Origin: Climacium dendroides
Taxonomy: Eukaryota > Streptophyta > Bryopsida > Hypnales > Climaciaceae
Length of the DNA: 64,000 bases
NCBI GenBank assembly: GCA_950106755.1
Contig: OX467082.1
Coordinates: forward strand, 20,832,001-20,896,000
Reading direction: 5' to 3'
Part shown: positions 1 to 10,973 of the stretch, one piece after another
How positions within the stretch are numbered: the first letter of the stretch is position 1
Layout of the letters: every line of letters begins with the position of its first letter
Notes under the pieces: model-generated
What the model was told of the DNA's origin: nothing
The model's input: the letters and a program-made list of their open reading frames with translations, nothing else
Database searches by the model: none
Position numbers and translations under genes: made by a program

Positions 1-1345
1 GAGCTGCTAGAGCTACTCAGAGCTCTTGACACCATGCATGTAGATAAGCTTGGAGTTCACAATAGTTGTAATTGTGAATGTGAATTTGTCTGTGGTGGTC
101 TGGATTCTACAAATGCTGGCCGCTTCTGCAATGCTCATCATGAAGTATATGAACGACTAACAAACTTGTGGTCATCCATTTTATGTGAGAAAGTCGAGTT
201 CTCTGCTTGGCATCGTCAGGCTTGTTTACTAGGAGAGTGTCCAGATTGTGGCTTACAGCTGCTTAGGGTTTGTCCACTTGAAGAAAGCACTGACCAGCTC
301 ATGAAGTGAAAAGCATTGGATACAAGGTAGTGGGAACAACTGTAGATGGAAATCCAAAGAAAGTGGTGACGATGGAGTATCGAGAGTCACCACCGCGTGA
401 GTTAATTGCTTACCTCAAACCCAAACTACAAGCTTTTGTACTTCATAATTACATTGCAACTTGACAGGATTTCCAATTCCGGGAGCTGTTTGGGTCTGTT
501 CCTGCAGACACTCTCATATCTTGTGTGGATTTCTTTGAAAATTATACTCTCAAGGTTCAGAACAAAATCCAATCAATGCATTGGCATAATGACCAGATAA
601 CCATTCTAGTGCATATAACCTACAGACCTAATCCTGCATGGAGAGCTGAAAACGAAGAGCCACTGCTTCTGAAAGAAATTCATTATTACATTTCTAATGA
701 CAAAACCTACGACTCTTTGTATGTGCAAAAGTACTTCATGTTGAACTGGGAGCATGTGCGCAGTCAAGGTTTCTCACCTTCTAATCACATTGTCTGGTCT
801 GATGGATGTAGTGGTCAGTTTAAGTCTTCACGTGCTTGGTATTTCATTAGTAGGTATCCTAATTTCACTAGTAGTGTGAGTTTAAATTCTGGGTGCCAAA
901 TGTGCTGGAATTATTTTGGAAGTGGGCATGGGAAGGGAGAAGTGGATGGTGCAGGTGCTCTTCTAAAAAGAGAGATACGAAAGGAACAAATGAAGGTGGA
1001 TGGACGCAAGTTCCAGAATGCTGCAAAAATCGTGGCGTTCTTGAAAGAGGAATCTAGGAAAGCACATGCGGGGCCACGGGGTGCACGATGCACTACAAGT
1101 AAATTTTTTTGGGAGATTCCAATCTCTGGACCTAGTTCGATGGACAGAACAGACCCTCTTCAGGTTGAAACGGTGCTAGGCAGCATGGGAAATCACCAGT
1201 GCCGGCCAGTGTCCGTTAGAGACCCGACGTTGATATAGTATCGGCAATTGAGCTGCCTCTGTTATGCTTGTCTTGGTTATGACTATGAGAGTCCTTGTTA
1301 CCAATCAGATCATGCTCCTAGCTTCATCTTGCACAGGTGGGAGTT
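1..1345 (+). pseudogene. Transposase-like (DDE-type?) gene fragment, broken
   Basis: Open from the window edge, so the 5' end lies outside. The N-terminal part (1-306) is cysteine-rich with CNCECEF and CPDC motifs. The frame then slips near base 305 and continues to 1238. That second part has two conserved-looking blocks: WSDGCSGQFKS (about 800-834) and GSGHGKGEVDGAGA (about 919-960). I recall paired blocks of this kind from plant and animal proteins resembling cut-and-paste transposases, but I cannot name the superfamily. An in-frame TGA at 463-465 and a TAG at 1236-1238 interrupt otherwise continuous homologous-looking protein, which resumes after the TAG with CYACLGYDYESP and SFILHRWEF up to a CAG/GTGGGA donor-like site near 1338. 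Two stops plus a frameshift make this a pseudogene. Terminal inverted repeats were not found. Confidence 0.6.
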
Positions 1346-1360
1346 CTCTCTTTGTAGCTG

Positions 1361-1476
1361 ACTTTGCCAGACTCTTTCTTGAATGCTGTTGTATTGGTTT
1401 AGGTTGGGTATTTTGGCAAACAGACTCTTTCTTGAATGTTGTTGTATTGTTTTATGTTGGGTATTCTGGCAAACAG
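1361..1476. repeat. 53-bp tandem duplication
   Basis: Two adjacent copies of a 53-bp unit (ACTCTTTCTTGAATG at 1371 and again at 1424), ending in TTTTGGCAAACAG and TTCTGGCAAACAG. The copies differ at only a few positions. It lies in the presumed intron of the transposase-like gene. Confidence 0.85.
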
Positions 1477-1547
1477 CTACATGATGTTCTGACTTACGTG
1501 GTATTGTATGCTGCCTTGATTTACTGGAGGCATTACTAATTGAGTGA

Positions 1548-2048
1548 ATGTTGTTGTCATTTGTAATTGCATGTGCAACCGAAAGGTTGACTCCAAAGCG
1601 ACCAAGCCAAGCTCACCGATTGTACAACAACGACAAGGAGGTGGAAGCTGGTCCTGACCGTGAGTGGATCGCCGACGGGCTTTGCATTGGAGATAATGTT
1701 GCTGTGCGTTCACCACTTCATGAGGAGCCATATTGGCTGATGCTAGTGCATACTGCAACATGCACGCTTCAAAACAGTTTCACAGATCTAAAAGGGAATG
1801 GGTATGGCCCTGGGGACGTTATTTTCTCAGGTTTCTGGTACGAGCGTCTTAAAGAAGGTAGTCGTACTTATTTGTTGAGAAACGATAAGGAACCGAGTTC
1901 GGTTTATAGCCATTTGCTGTTGACTTCAAAATTCAACTTGCCTCCTATCTCGCACCCTGTGAAGAGTCAATTTGTAGGGTTTGAATTGAAGCTTGATGTG
2001 AAGGAGATTATCGATGAGGCTGCCCGTGCCGCAGCATTGTTAGATTAG
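1548..2048 (+). pseudogene. BAH-like C-terminal exon of the preceding element
   Basis: Uninterrupted reading frame of about 160 residues ending TAG at 2046-2048. Visible blocks are GLCIGDNVAVRSP, then YWLMLVHTA, then GDVIFSGFWYERLKEGSRTY, then SSVYSHLLLTSKFNLPP. The pattern of a short beta-rich start, a W-Y-R-L-K block and a Y-S-H-L-L-S-F block resembles bromo-adjacent homology (BAH)-like domains attached to plant transposase-like proteins; this is family memory, not a search. It is probably the last exon of the gene at 1-1345, joined across an intron of about 220 bp that contains the 53-bp tandem repeat. A splice acceptor could be the AAAG just before 1587. The first residues of the open frame are therefore probably intronic. 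Confidence 0.5.
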
Positions 2049-2518
2049 CAGTGGAGGAATCTGTGGTCTTGGAAGAGGAGATTGTACATTATGTGTAGAC
2101 ACATTGTTTTTGGTACGATCTATGCCTTTTGTAACCGTATTTTATTTAATACGAATTCATTTCAATGAATTTACAGGAAATCGTTGCCTTGCACTTAGTA
2201 TACCATGTGAACTTGCACATCTTGTTGCCAGATTTTTCGATAGCATTCTCAAACTATTGTGACTGGCTTGGGGTGTATCAGGTGTGTGAATGTCATGTGC
2301 ATGGGGCTTGCAATCGTATTTCACGTTTTGGAAAATCATTTGGACTCATGTTATAGGCAAACTTGTCCTTATATCCTTAAAATGATCACTAACTCAAGAA
2401 TTTGCACTAAACAAATACCTTCCTTGTTAAAAGGGAACTGAATTGGAGCAAGGGATTTTCCTTATTAAAAAGCACTGACCAGCCATCTGTATCTGCATAA
2501 TGAGCAACCATTGTTCTG

Positions 2519-2650
2519 ATTAAGAACCGGCAATTGAGCCCCCCCTGCCTTGAAAGCATCTGCAGCATAGATGACCAGCGATTTTTCCAATTAAAAAGCA
2601 GCAACTGAGGCCCCCCCGCCTTGAAGCATCTGCAGCATAATGACCAGCCA
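2519..2650. repeat. 71-bp tandem duplication with C-runs
   Basis: Two diverged copies of a unit reading GGCAATTGAGCCCCCC...GCATCTGCAGCATA...ATGACCAGC; the CAAYTGAG word occurs at 2531 and 2602. A third partial unit (AAAAAGCACTGACCAGCC) lies at 2467. GGCAATTGAG also occurs at 1244, next to the stop of the transposase-like gene, so the word may belong to that element. Confidence 0.75.
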
Positions 2651-3433
2651 CCGTCCATTGTTGCATAATGAGCTGTAGTGTGTCAACGTCCAGCTCAACT
2701 GGAGCTGGAGTGCATCAGTTGAACTGCTTCTTTAAAGGACTGCCATTGTTTTGGCAATGAACCCCAGATCCGTTTGAGCATGGTACTAGGTTTCAGTATA
2801 ATTTTCCATTCAATCTCCATTTAACTGTAAGTTATGTTGTTGTGAATTCACGCATTTTTAATGTTACTTCTAAGCCTCTGATCCCCCATTCCCGATTAGG
2901 GACCCATTCCCAATCACATTTTTCAAAGCTTGGAAATGTTTTTTTTTTCTAACTTGTCAAGGTTTTAACTAATTAGTCCATGACACGTGTCCCGAAACAG
3001 TGCAAGAGAGTAGGAATTAATGAATAAAAAATTAGTTTTGAATTGATGATCGGAAATAGGGGATGCACACTTTTGCCTCCCCAAGTTCATAGTAATTTCA
3101 GTTGAAGTTGTAAATTCACGCTATTTTATTCTGTACGTGCCATTTCTATCTTTTCACTCCTCTAAATATTTACTTTGTGAACTACTATACCAGATCATAT
3201 TGGTCATGGCTTAAGTTCTTGGATATAGGGGTTCCTACCTTAATAAGTTGTACCTAATAACACAAACAACCGTTTAGCTATTAATCCTCTGAGTTGTTTT
3301 ATGGTTTATGTTTAATTATAAATCAACGAATGAAAAAAATGCAGTATATTTTTAAAAAAATGAAATTTACTTTATTCTACAATTGTTTCAAGGGTGGGTG
3401 GAATTTAACCAAAAAACATATTGACTTAAGAGG
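2651..3433. other. Non-coding AT-rich stretch
   Basis: No convincing coding exon, RNA gene or repeat seen. It contains short homopolymer runs, including T9 near 2940. Confidence 0.6.
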
Positions 3434-3435
3434 TA

Positions 3436-4382
3436 CAGTGACTCCAGAAACTGAGTCTATGTTGTGTTAGTTTCACTATATGTGTCATAAATTGAAAACA
3501 AATGACTAAATATAATATGATAACAACAAAGTGATACCCACATTTTGCCAATATGACTTAATATTATTTTTATCAAACGCGTTTGTGAATATTTTGTCGT
3601 AAATATGTTTTCATTGTCCAATGACATGCTAACTATGTATATTTCGTGCATTAGTAAATGATTGAATTTCAAATAAACATACATATGTGAGATAATTGAA
3701 AATGTGAGTATCACTTTGTTGTTATCATTTTACATTTAGCCACTTACTACCCAAACGAATGCACTATATACAAGCCTTACAAACAAATATGTCGGATTCC
3801 AAAAAGATTGCAGTGAAAATAGTTCTTTCGTTTGCTTTATACAAATTATAGTCATTTGTATTATTTGGATATTATGACAAATACCTTCAAATCTATTGAA
3901 AATAGAATCAACAATAGTTCTAATTGCAACCTACAAATCATGTATGATTACAAATGAAATCCCAAGTTTTCAATTCATGAAGAATCTTTGAATTCCATTC
4001 ACATTAAAATTATCTACATTTTCTACTATATGATTTATTTTTGACACATATGTATGTCAAATTTTTACAATTTCAATGGAAGAGGGTCTTAAATTGTATA
4101 CAACAACATGCAATATTATATTCAAGTCATCACGGCTCGAAAAAAGAAGCATATACAATTTTTTGAATGATTATCAAACCCGCCTCAATAATTGTCTATG
4201 GGGTGGCTGGCTTTGGATTTCATTTACTTCCAAACCGTAATTACTTTTCACTTCAATTTTCTACAGGGATTGTAGTTCACAAAGGATACTACATCACTCA
4301 TTTGAATTTTGTTCATTTGTTTTCAATTTATGACACATATAGTGAAACTAACACAACATAGACTCAGTTTCTGGAGTCATTG
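3436..4382. mobile_element. Non-autonomous TIR element, TA target site
   Basis: The ends form a long inverted repeat of about 68 bp. The left end starts CAGTGACTCCAGAAACTGAG at 3436. The right end, read on the minus strand from 4382, starts CAATGACTCCAGAAACTGAG, and the match continues through GTTGTGTTAGTTTCACTATA. TA dinucleotides flank both ends (3434-3435 and 4383-4384), as expected for Tc1/mariner-type insertion. No transposase is encoded in the 947 bp, so this would be a non-autonomous copy. Assignment to Tc1/mariner rests on the TA duplication and the CAGT start; the ends are not the CTCCCTCC of plant Stowaway elements. Confidence 0.75.
3505..3740. repeat. Nested inverted repeat inside the TIR element
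   Basis: Inside the left end of the element, 3505-3548 and 3698-3740 are inverted copies of about 42 bp with the shared core TATCACTTTGTTGTTATCAT (plus strand in the right arm). The loop is about 150 bp. It could be an older nested MITE or a secondary subterminal hairpin. Confidence 0.65.
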
Positions 4383-5914
4383 TATGTATGTCTGCATTTT
4401 AGAATCTGATGACCATACCTTCCTAACTTTTGTCTAAAAAAATATTTGACCATTGGATGTTGAATCAACATTTTTAACATCAGTCAAGGTATTAGTGAGT
4501 TGGATAAGTACTTCTTTTTAAGTAATTTTTCCTTATAACATGAATGTAGGATTGTAGTGATTCATTGCAAGGATGTCATTTTCAAAAATTCTTGGAATGG
4601 AGAACAAAACAATGTGTGTAAAAGAGAAAAAGTGTTAGAAAATTAGAGTTTCTTATTCATCTTTGACAATATTTTTTGAATTATAAAATGGAGCCAAGCT
4701 AGTACACGAACTTTCTCTAATAATGTTATTTCATTGTGTTCAACATACTACAAACTAATTTGAACACATGATCTTTCAATTAAAGCTTGCACATACCACA
4801 ACAATTAAGGTAGTGTACTTTACCCTAAACCATTTAAAGGGTAGACCGCCTTTTTATGGGTTTCTATGAACGGAAATTTTTTTAACTCATTTTTTAGAGA
4901 AAGAAAAATGGATGCGAAATGTAACACAATTGGTTTAGGGTTTTTCAAAGCATTATTCCCTTACATTTTTCAATTCACTTTTCACAAGTCAAACCTAACA
5001 AGTTGGTGACCAAAAGAATATGAGGTTTAAGGGCCTAACATGAATAACCCCAATTTATTTATGGCTTCTCAAAATCTACTCTACAATATTTTTAAATGAG
5101 TTTTGAATGTGATTTTTTCTTCAAGTCCTACTATATTTGAGGCTTATTTACAAGAGCTCTTAACATTGTGGGAAGTCAAGATTGCAATGGGTACCCTAAA
5201 ACTGCTAAACCTTGAATAGAAAATTCAAAGCATTATTCATTATCAAGATCGGATTTTTGATACTGAAACTAGACTTCATGAAGAACTTTCCCAAAATACA
5301 AATTACTAAAAATAGCAACTTGGTTAGTTTCTATTTAGTTTCAAAGTTTTGCAAACACCAGATTATGGTGCCTCGGGCATTTAGGGGTTAAGAACCACCT
5401 CATCTCCATTCTAGAGTTAATTATTGTGCTGATTTGAAGAAGATGGGCGCTTTTAGGAATAAATCCCTTTGAAAGATGAATAAATTAATTGGATAAATGA
5501 GGGATGTAGCATACATGCTCATTTTGGTTTCGAGCACCTCGTTTTACCAAGTTTTTTTTTTTTTTAATCTAAACTTCACTTGAGTTAGTGAGTTCTTATT
5601 TTTTGGAAGCAACCTAGCACATACAGTAGCACCATAGCACAATTGAGGTACTGGTATCCAATTGCAAAGCAAAAGATCTGAAGTCGCTCAGCTTACAGAA
5701 GTGTTCAAGTATCAACTAGAGTGTCAATATATCTCTAGTATACACCAATGGTGAATAACATATAAACATCATATAAGTCCAACAAACATTTGAGTGCACA
5801 GAAGTTCAACTACTGCCCCCCGTGTGATAAGTTCAATTATTGCCCCCTATATGATATAAATTCTGAGCATTCCAACTAAAGCCTACAATACGAGCAATAC
5901 CCGTGAAGACATCC
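4383..5914. other. Non-coding AT-rich stretch
   Basis: No gene seen. It holds a copy of a dispersed repeat (4795-5060), and near 5609-5645 a short outlying copy of the AGCACATACAGTAGCACC minisatellite word found at 7.7-8.4 kb. Confidence 0.55.
4795..5060 (+). repeat. Dispersed repeat, copy 1 of 2
   Basis: Shares an ordered series of words with 18190-18400, including CCATTTAARGG, CCGCCTTTTT, AGAGAAAGAAAAAT and AACACAAKTGGTTT. No coding capacity seen. The ends are approximate. Confidence 0.6.
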
Positions 5915-8900
5915 TCAGTATTTTTCTCCTCCAGCAGAAGCACGCACTCGTGATAAATCTCTCACGGAAGTACTGTTGGGTCCTGTGAAGTTGCTCATGA
6001 AGTCATACGCCTCACCATCCTCCTTAACAATGTCCTCGTATCTCAATATATTGGCCACTGTATCTTTGATCAAATTGATCAATGACTGCAAAACCAGGGT
6101 GGCTCAATTATTATTAACCGATAAATGCTACCAAACTCCTAGGACATATTATAGTAATGCAAACCTTAGTCACGCACTTGCATAGGTTGGCTTGAAGGGG
6201 GTCCTTGAACCACAAGAGAGAAATGCAATTGGAAAAAGTTGAAATACCTGCATGTAGCCTGTAGCATCCACTTGTACAGAATGTATGACGTTGTGGTTGG
6301 GAAGATGCAATAGACCTCTGGAATACATATTTTCAACCCAAAGAAAATGATCACTTATTCTTATGCCTACCCCTACTGCTCTTCTTGGGTTTCTCTGTTA
6401 CCTCGGCCTCAACCTGTTTGACAAGAGAATGGCAAGTGTGACGCATTGTAGGGGCTGGCACTTGAGTTTTACCTGCCTTTTCTAGTTCTCCACTCGATTT
6501 CCCCAAACTTGATACACTAACTTTTTTTTGAAGCCCCTGCTCTTCCAAAGCAGGAATGTGGGCTCTTTTACCGGTGATAGAATAACGCCCTTCTCCACTC
6601 TCGTGCATCCACTTTCCACTTTCATTTTCATGTGCGTCGTGTTCAATCCCTTTCTCAGCTCCATCGTCATCGTCACTTTTGTCCTCTACCACATTATATG
6701 CAGCAGGTTTTCCATGCACGACCCCTACTGAACTATACAAATTGGTAATCACCTCCAAAAACAAACTGAATGCATCGGAAAGGAGACACAGGAGGAGTGT
6801 GACTCAGAAGATCGACACCATGAATGCAAGTGGAAACATGTGAGTTCACGATTATTAGAATTCGTGGCGAACGGGCACATGTAGACTGTACCTCAACAAA
6901 ACATACGGCATTCCAACTCGTCATTGAAGCTCGCACATTTCTTGCAAGAACCTAGTAAACGATGTACTACCACCCCAAGCCTAGTTCGCTCTATACTAGA
7001 AGACTGCTAAAGTACGCGAAGGCATTCCAAAATTGAATGAACACATATGTATGCGCAGGCTCTTACCAGCTGAGGCTTCCACCACTCGTAGGGCATTACT
7101 ATCCAGCGGTACTATAGCACTTGAGAGAGCTTGCGTGACCCCAGACTGGTGCAGCCGAGCAGCATAGGGTTGTTTTACTGGCGAGTCAACCACCTGTTGT
7201 GAATCGTCATTTCATGTTTCTGTCGCTTCATCCTGAGTTTGGCATCCTCCACTTACAAAGGACCCATGAATAAGCTTGCTGCCAGACGTGCATGGTAGCA
7301 GGGAATGCACTTATTGGATGGACTCGGTGGATCCCCAATCTACGGGTTTCCCTTTCGACTGTGATGCTGCAAAATACAAGAAAGGAGGCTAAATCTATAA
7401 GTACAAGAGCAGGAATGATGGCTGGCCAGCCACCAATAGGAGAGCACATTCTCAAAGATGTAAGATCTGAAACTCCAGTATAAAGAGTAGAATAGAAGAG
7501 ATCAGCTGATACCAATAAGAGAAGACTTTGCAATCTCATTTCAACATCTCAATACATAATGTGGCAACAAATCAGAAATCATAGCAAGAATAAAACATTT
7601 TAGCAAGAAAGCAACCATTGAAACAGTAAAGTATGCCTTCAAGGAACAAAGCACATAATCAGGCAAGAAAGCAAAGTTCCTAGCAAGGTAGCAAAGATTC
7701 TATCAAGGCAGCAAAGCTAGTATCACTCAAGTACATGCCCGTGGAAGGACGTACAATGTCGAGCAAGATCGCAAAGATAGTAGCAACCAAGCACACACTC
7801 CAGCAAGAAAGCATAAATTCGAGTATCAAAGCCAAAATTCTAGCAACACAACATATTAGGTAGCACCCTAGCACAAACAGTAGCACTGGAGCACATACAG
7901 TAGCACCCTAGCACATACAATAGCACCCAAGTACATACAGTAGTACCCTAGCACATACAATAGCAACCAAGCACATACACTAGCAACCAAACACATACAG
8001 TAGCAACCAAGCACATATAGTAGCAACCAAGCACATAATTTATCACCCTAGCACATACACTAGCACCCTAGCACATACGGTAGCATCCAAATACATGTCC
8101 TAGGAAGGAAGTAGCATTTCTAGGAAGAAAGCAGAGATAGTAGCATCCAAGCACATATTCGAGCAACAAAGGATAAATTCGAGCAACAAAGGATAAATTC
8201 GAGCATCAAAACAGTCATCTAGAAACATACTAGCACACAAGCATAAATTCTAGGAAGTAAGTAGAATTTCTAGCAACAAATAAAAGGTAGTAGCATCCAA
8301 GCACATATTCTAACAAGTCATTGGCTACATTTTTAGCAATACAGCCAACATAGTACCAACCACGCACATTTTCTAGCCAGAAAGTAGAATTTCAAGCAAG
8401 AACTCAGAACTTATAGCAACACAGCAAGTACAGAAGGATCCTAACGAACTTATAAATTAACAGTGTACATATTCAAGTAGAGGAGCAGATTATAAAGGAA
8501 GCTTTCAAATTTTGATTAATGACTGAGATTTATTTCCAAGCAACGTTGCACATTCAGAGGTGAAGAAGGTTGTTTTCAATCAAACCATAATCCAGTAGCA
8601 GAGAACGGAATGAGGCCACTTACACATTGGTCTCCGAATTCCAAAACTGCACTTCATTGTGTCGCTCAGCTCACACACTGATTTGTCCAACCGAAGCCTT
8701 GTAGCATCCTCTCCCGGTTGCATCTTCTGGAATCCAAATGATGTCCACCAACTAGGGGCAAATACCTCATTGCAAATGACACAACTGTTTTGAGATTCTG
8801 CCAATTTTGTAATGCAGAAAGGGTGGTAAAAGTGTCGGCAACTCGCCATGACCACGTCATATGAGTTATACCAACGATTGCAAACAGCACAAGGCTCAAG

Positions 8901-10580
8901 CATAAAAGGACCTGCAGCCTCTTCAACTTTGTGAGGGTACAAACAAGGTTTCGGACAGCAATGCACACCTGCACCAGCCTTCAGCTTTTCAATTTCATCA
9001 GCCATTGCTTCTTTGTGCCTCCTACACTCCAAGATTTCTTCACAAACAACTTGCATGTCCAATTCTGAGTTCCTCAAGTCCAGACATACATCTTCGTATA
9101 GGGCTTGTGCTTTTTTAGACTTCCTCGCAGCATCATCAGAGCCAAAAATAGCAAAGTCTAGCTTGCGTGCCAATACGTCTCTATCGCACTTCAGTTCATC
9201 TAATTTCTTCAATCCCAGAGTGAATCCATCATTCCCCTCGTCAAGTCTGTCCCTGTAACCCTGGACCTTCATAAGGGCAATGACAGAGGAGAAGTACTCA
9301 GCATCTCCAAACCTCAAACCCTAAGACTTCAGAAGCCAATGGAAACCAGAGCATGAATAATCTGAAAATCAAAAAGCATATTTGGGCCCAACTAAGTCAA
9401 ATTTTGACTCCTTTAATCTAATAAACGTAGAGCTTAACTGAGCAGCCCCAGAGCTTTGCCGTGAATGCTGAACCCTAAAACTTGGAGAACCATGAATCAC
9501 ACGAGTGATAAGAAGCTGAGAATTCAAAACTCGTGAAGTGCACATAACTGCAAATTTGACCCTGTAAAATAAGCACCCACCATTCAGGTAGACGCCCTAA
9601 ACCCTGAAACCCTTCACCTAATCACCAACAAACCTAGAGTTGAAGCTTGACAAGCCATGGCTCACAGCAGTAGAGGATGGAGAGAGAATCGGGAAGTATT
9701 ACTAAGGCCAAGACATCAGCAATCTGCAGATCGATCTTTGCCAAAGCCTCCTCTGCCGCTGTCACATTTTTAGCAGCTTCCTTTGCATCGGCCAGTCGGT
9801 CGTCCACTTCGAACTTGTACATAACTATCTTCTTCTCCATGGTTCTCTTCGCTGCCAAGAGAATTTGCTGCTTCCTCTCACTGTCCACCAGGAATTCCTC
9901 TTCCACTCGCAGCACCTCCTCAATAGTCGCAAGATATGCGTTTGAAACGTGACCAATGGCAGAAAGAGACAGAGCAGGTTTCAAATTTTGTTCAGGTGTC
10001 CCTACCGCTCCTTTTTTACCTGATCCAGCAGTTCTTGGTACTACATGGGAGCTAGAACCTGCAACCGAGCTAGCTGCTCAGATGTAAGATCACGTCGTAC
10101 CAAATCTCCCTCCACACGGCTTGCAAATGTAAACGAAGTGGACAAAGCCGCAGAGGCCCAGTCGACCTTCAGTCCCATTTGTTCTGCAATGTTTTCCTTA
10201 ACTACCCACGCCATGAATTCGTTGTTTGTAACCTCCGTTTTCCCATAAATTTTTGCGTACAACTCGACGAGTTCTCTCCTCTTCTCTGGCAGCAACGCAC
10301 TGTTGGTAGTCTTATAGGTTGTACATTTCCCCCAAACCTCCTCTATCTTCTCTTGTGTCACCACGGCCATATCACTAGCGAGTTTAGGGTTTAATCCTTC
10401 TCCACACAAGCCTCTGTCAGTCTCAAAAAACTCATGAGTCTGAGCCTTCAAGTTCGCTAGCTCCGTTAAGAGCTCTGGAACACCGGCGCCAGCTTTCACT
10501 GGTTGCGGCTTCCTCTCCAACGAGGCCCTCCTTTGTTTCACAAGACGTGCGGACTCTCCACGCACAAGTGATGAATCCAT
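5915..10580 (-). CDS. Multi-exon coiled-coil RING-H2 protein gene
   Basis: Exons on the minus strand, 5' to 3': about 10580-10059 (start ATG 10580-10578), about 9960-9703, 9320-8624, tentative 23-nt exon 7366-7344, 7193-7067, 6951-6907, 6727-6371, 6315-6248, 6085-5915 (stop TGA 5917-5915). Every junction from 9703 onward has GT-AG ends and joins in phase; the donor at 8623 reads GTAAGT. The 9320-8624 exon has a charged, coiled-coil-like region, then a RING-H2 finger at 8772-8891 (C-x2-C-x13-C-x-H-x2-H-x2-C-x10-C-x2-C) with all eight ligands, suggesting E3 ubiquitin ligase activity (inference). Exon 6951-6907 adds a CKKC motif; exon 6727-6371 has an acidic DDDD tract and basic KPKK. The first junction is unresolved: the frame changes near 10050, so either a weak intron or a frameshift lies there. 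I do not recognise the family outside the RING. Confidence 0.7.
7660..8430. repeat. 20-bp minisatellite in an intron of the RING gene
   Basis: Dozens of degenerate units of about 20 bp with consensus AGCAMCCAAGCACATACAGT. They are densest at 7855-8105 and more ragged on both sides (AGCAAGAAAGCAAA, GAGCAACAAAGGATAAATTC). The array fills the intron between the RING exon and the next downstream exon. Units are contiguous, without unique spacers, so this is not a CRISPR. Confidence 0.85.
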
Positions 10581-10604
10581 GAACCCCCCCCTAAACGTAG
10601 TGAA

Positions 10605-10700
10605 TGTAAACCCGTAACTAACCCTAAACCCCAAGCTACGAGCTCCGTAAACCCCCAAGCTGCGACCTCAAACCCTAAACCCCAAGCTGCAAGCTCCGTA
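10605..10700 (-). promoter_or_regulatory. Telo-box repeats upstream of the RING gene start
   Basis: The 5' flank or leader of the minus-strand gene has two copies of a unit of about 50 bp containing AACCCTAAACCCCAAGCT followed by GCTCCGTAA. The CCCTAAA words match the plant telo-box, a promoter element often found in growth- and translation-related genes. The effect here is inferred. Confidence 0.45.
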
Positions 10701-10973
10701 ACTCCTCCCTTTTTCTACACAAGAGAAAATGAAACCTCAAAAAAACTGTCCTGACAGCACCTCGTCAACCCTAACGTTGAGAGGAGAAAGAGAACAGGAG
10801 TCCGATTCCGTTGCGAGGAATGAAAGCGGGAGCGCCATTTCAAAATCGCGCGCCTAGGTGGAAGTCCAGCAAGGACTGTCAGAAACGGCAGTCATCAACA
10901 CACTTGCACATAAAGGACTCCGCTACGCACCCTCTCCATGTCGCAAGTGGCTCATATTAGCTCATGTTGACCC

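Noticed and set aside
3436..4382. Stowaway MITE
   Set aside because: TA flanks fit, but the ends are CARTGACTCC rather than CTCCCTCC and the length is greater than typical.
7660..8430. CRISPR-like array
   Set aside because: Units of about 20 bp are contiguous and degenerate, with no unique spacers, in a plant intron; it is a minisatellite.
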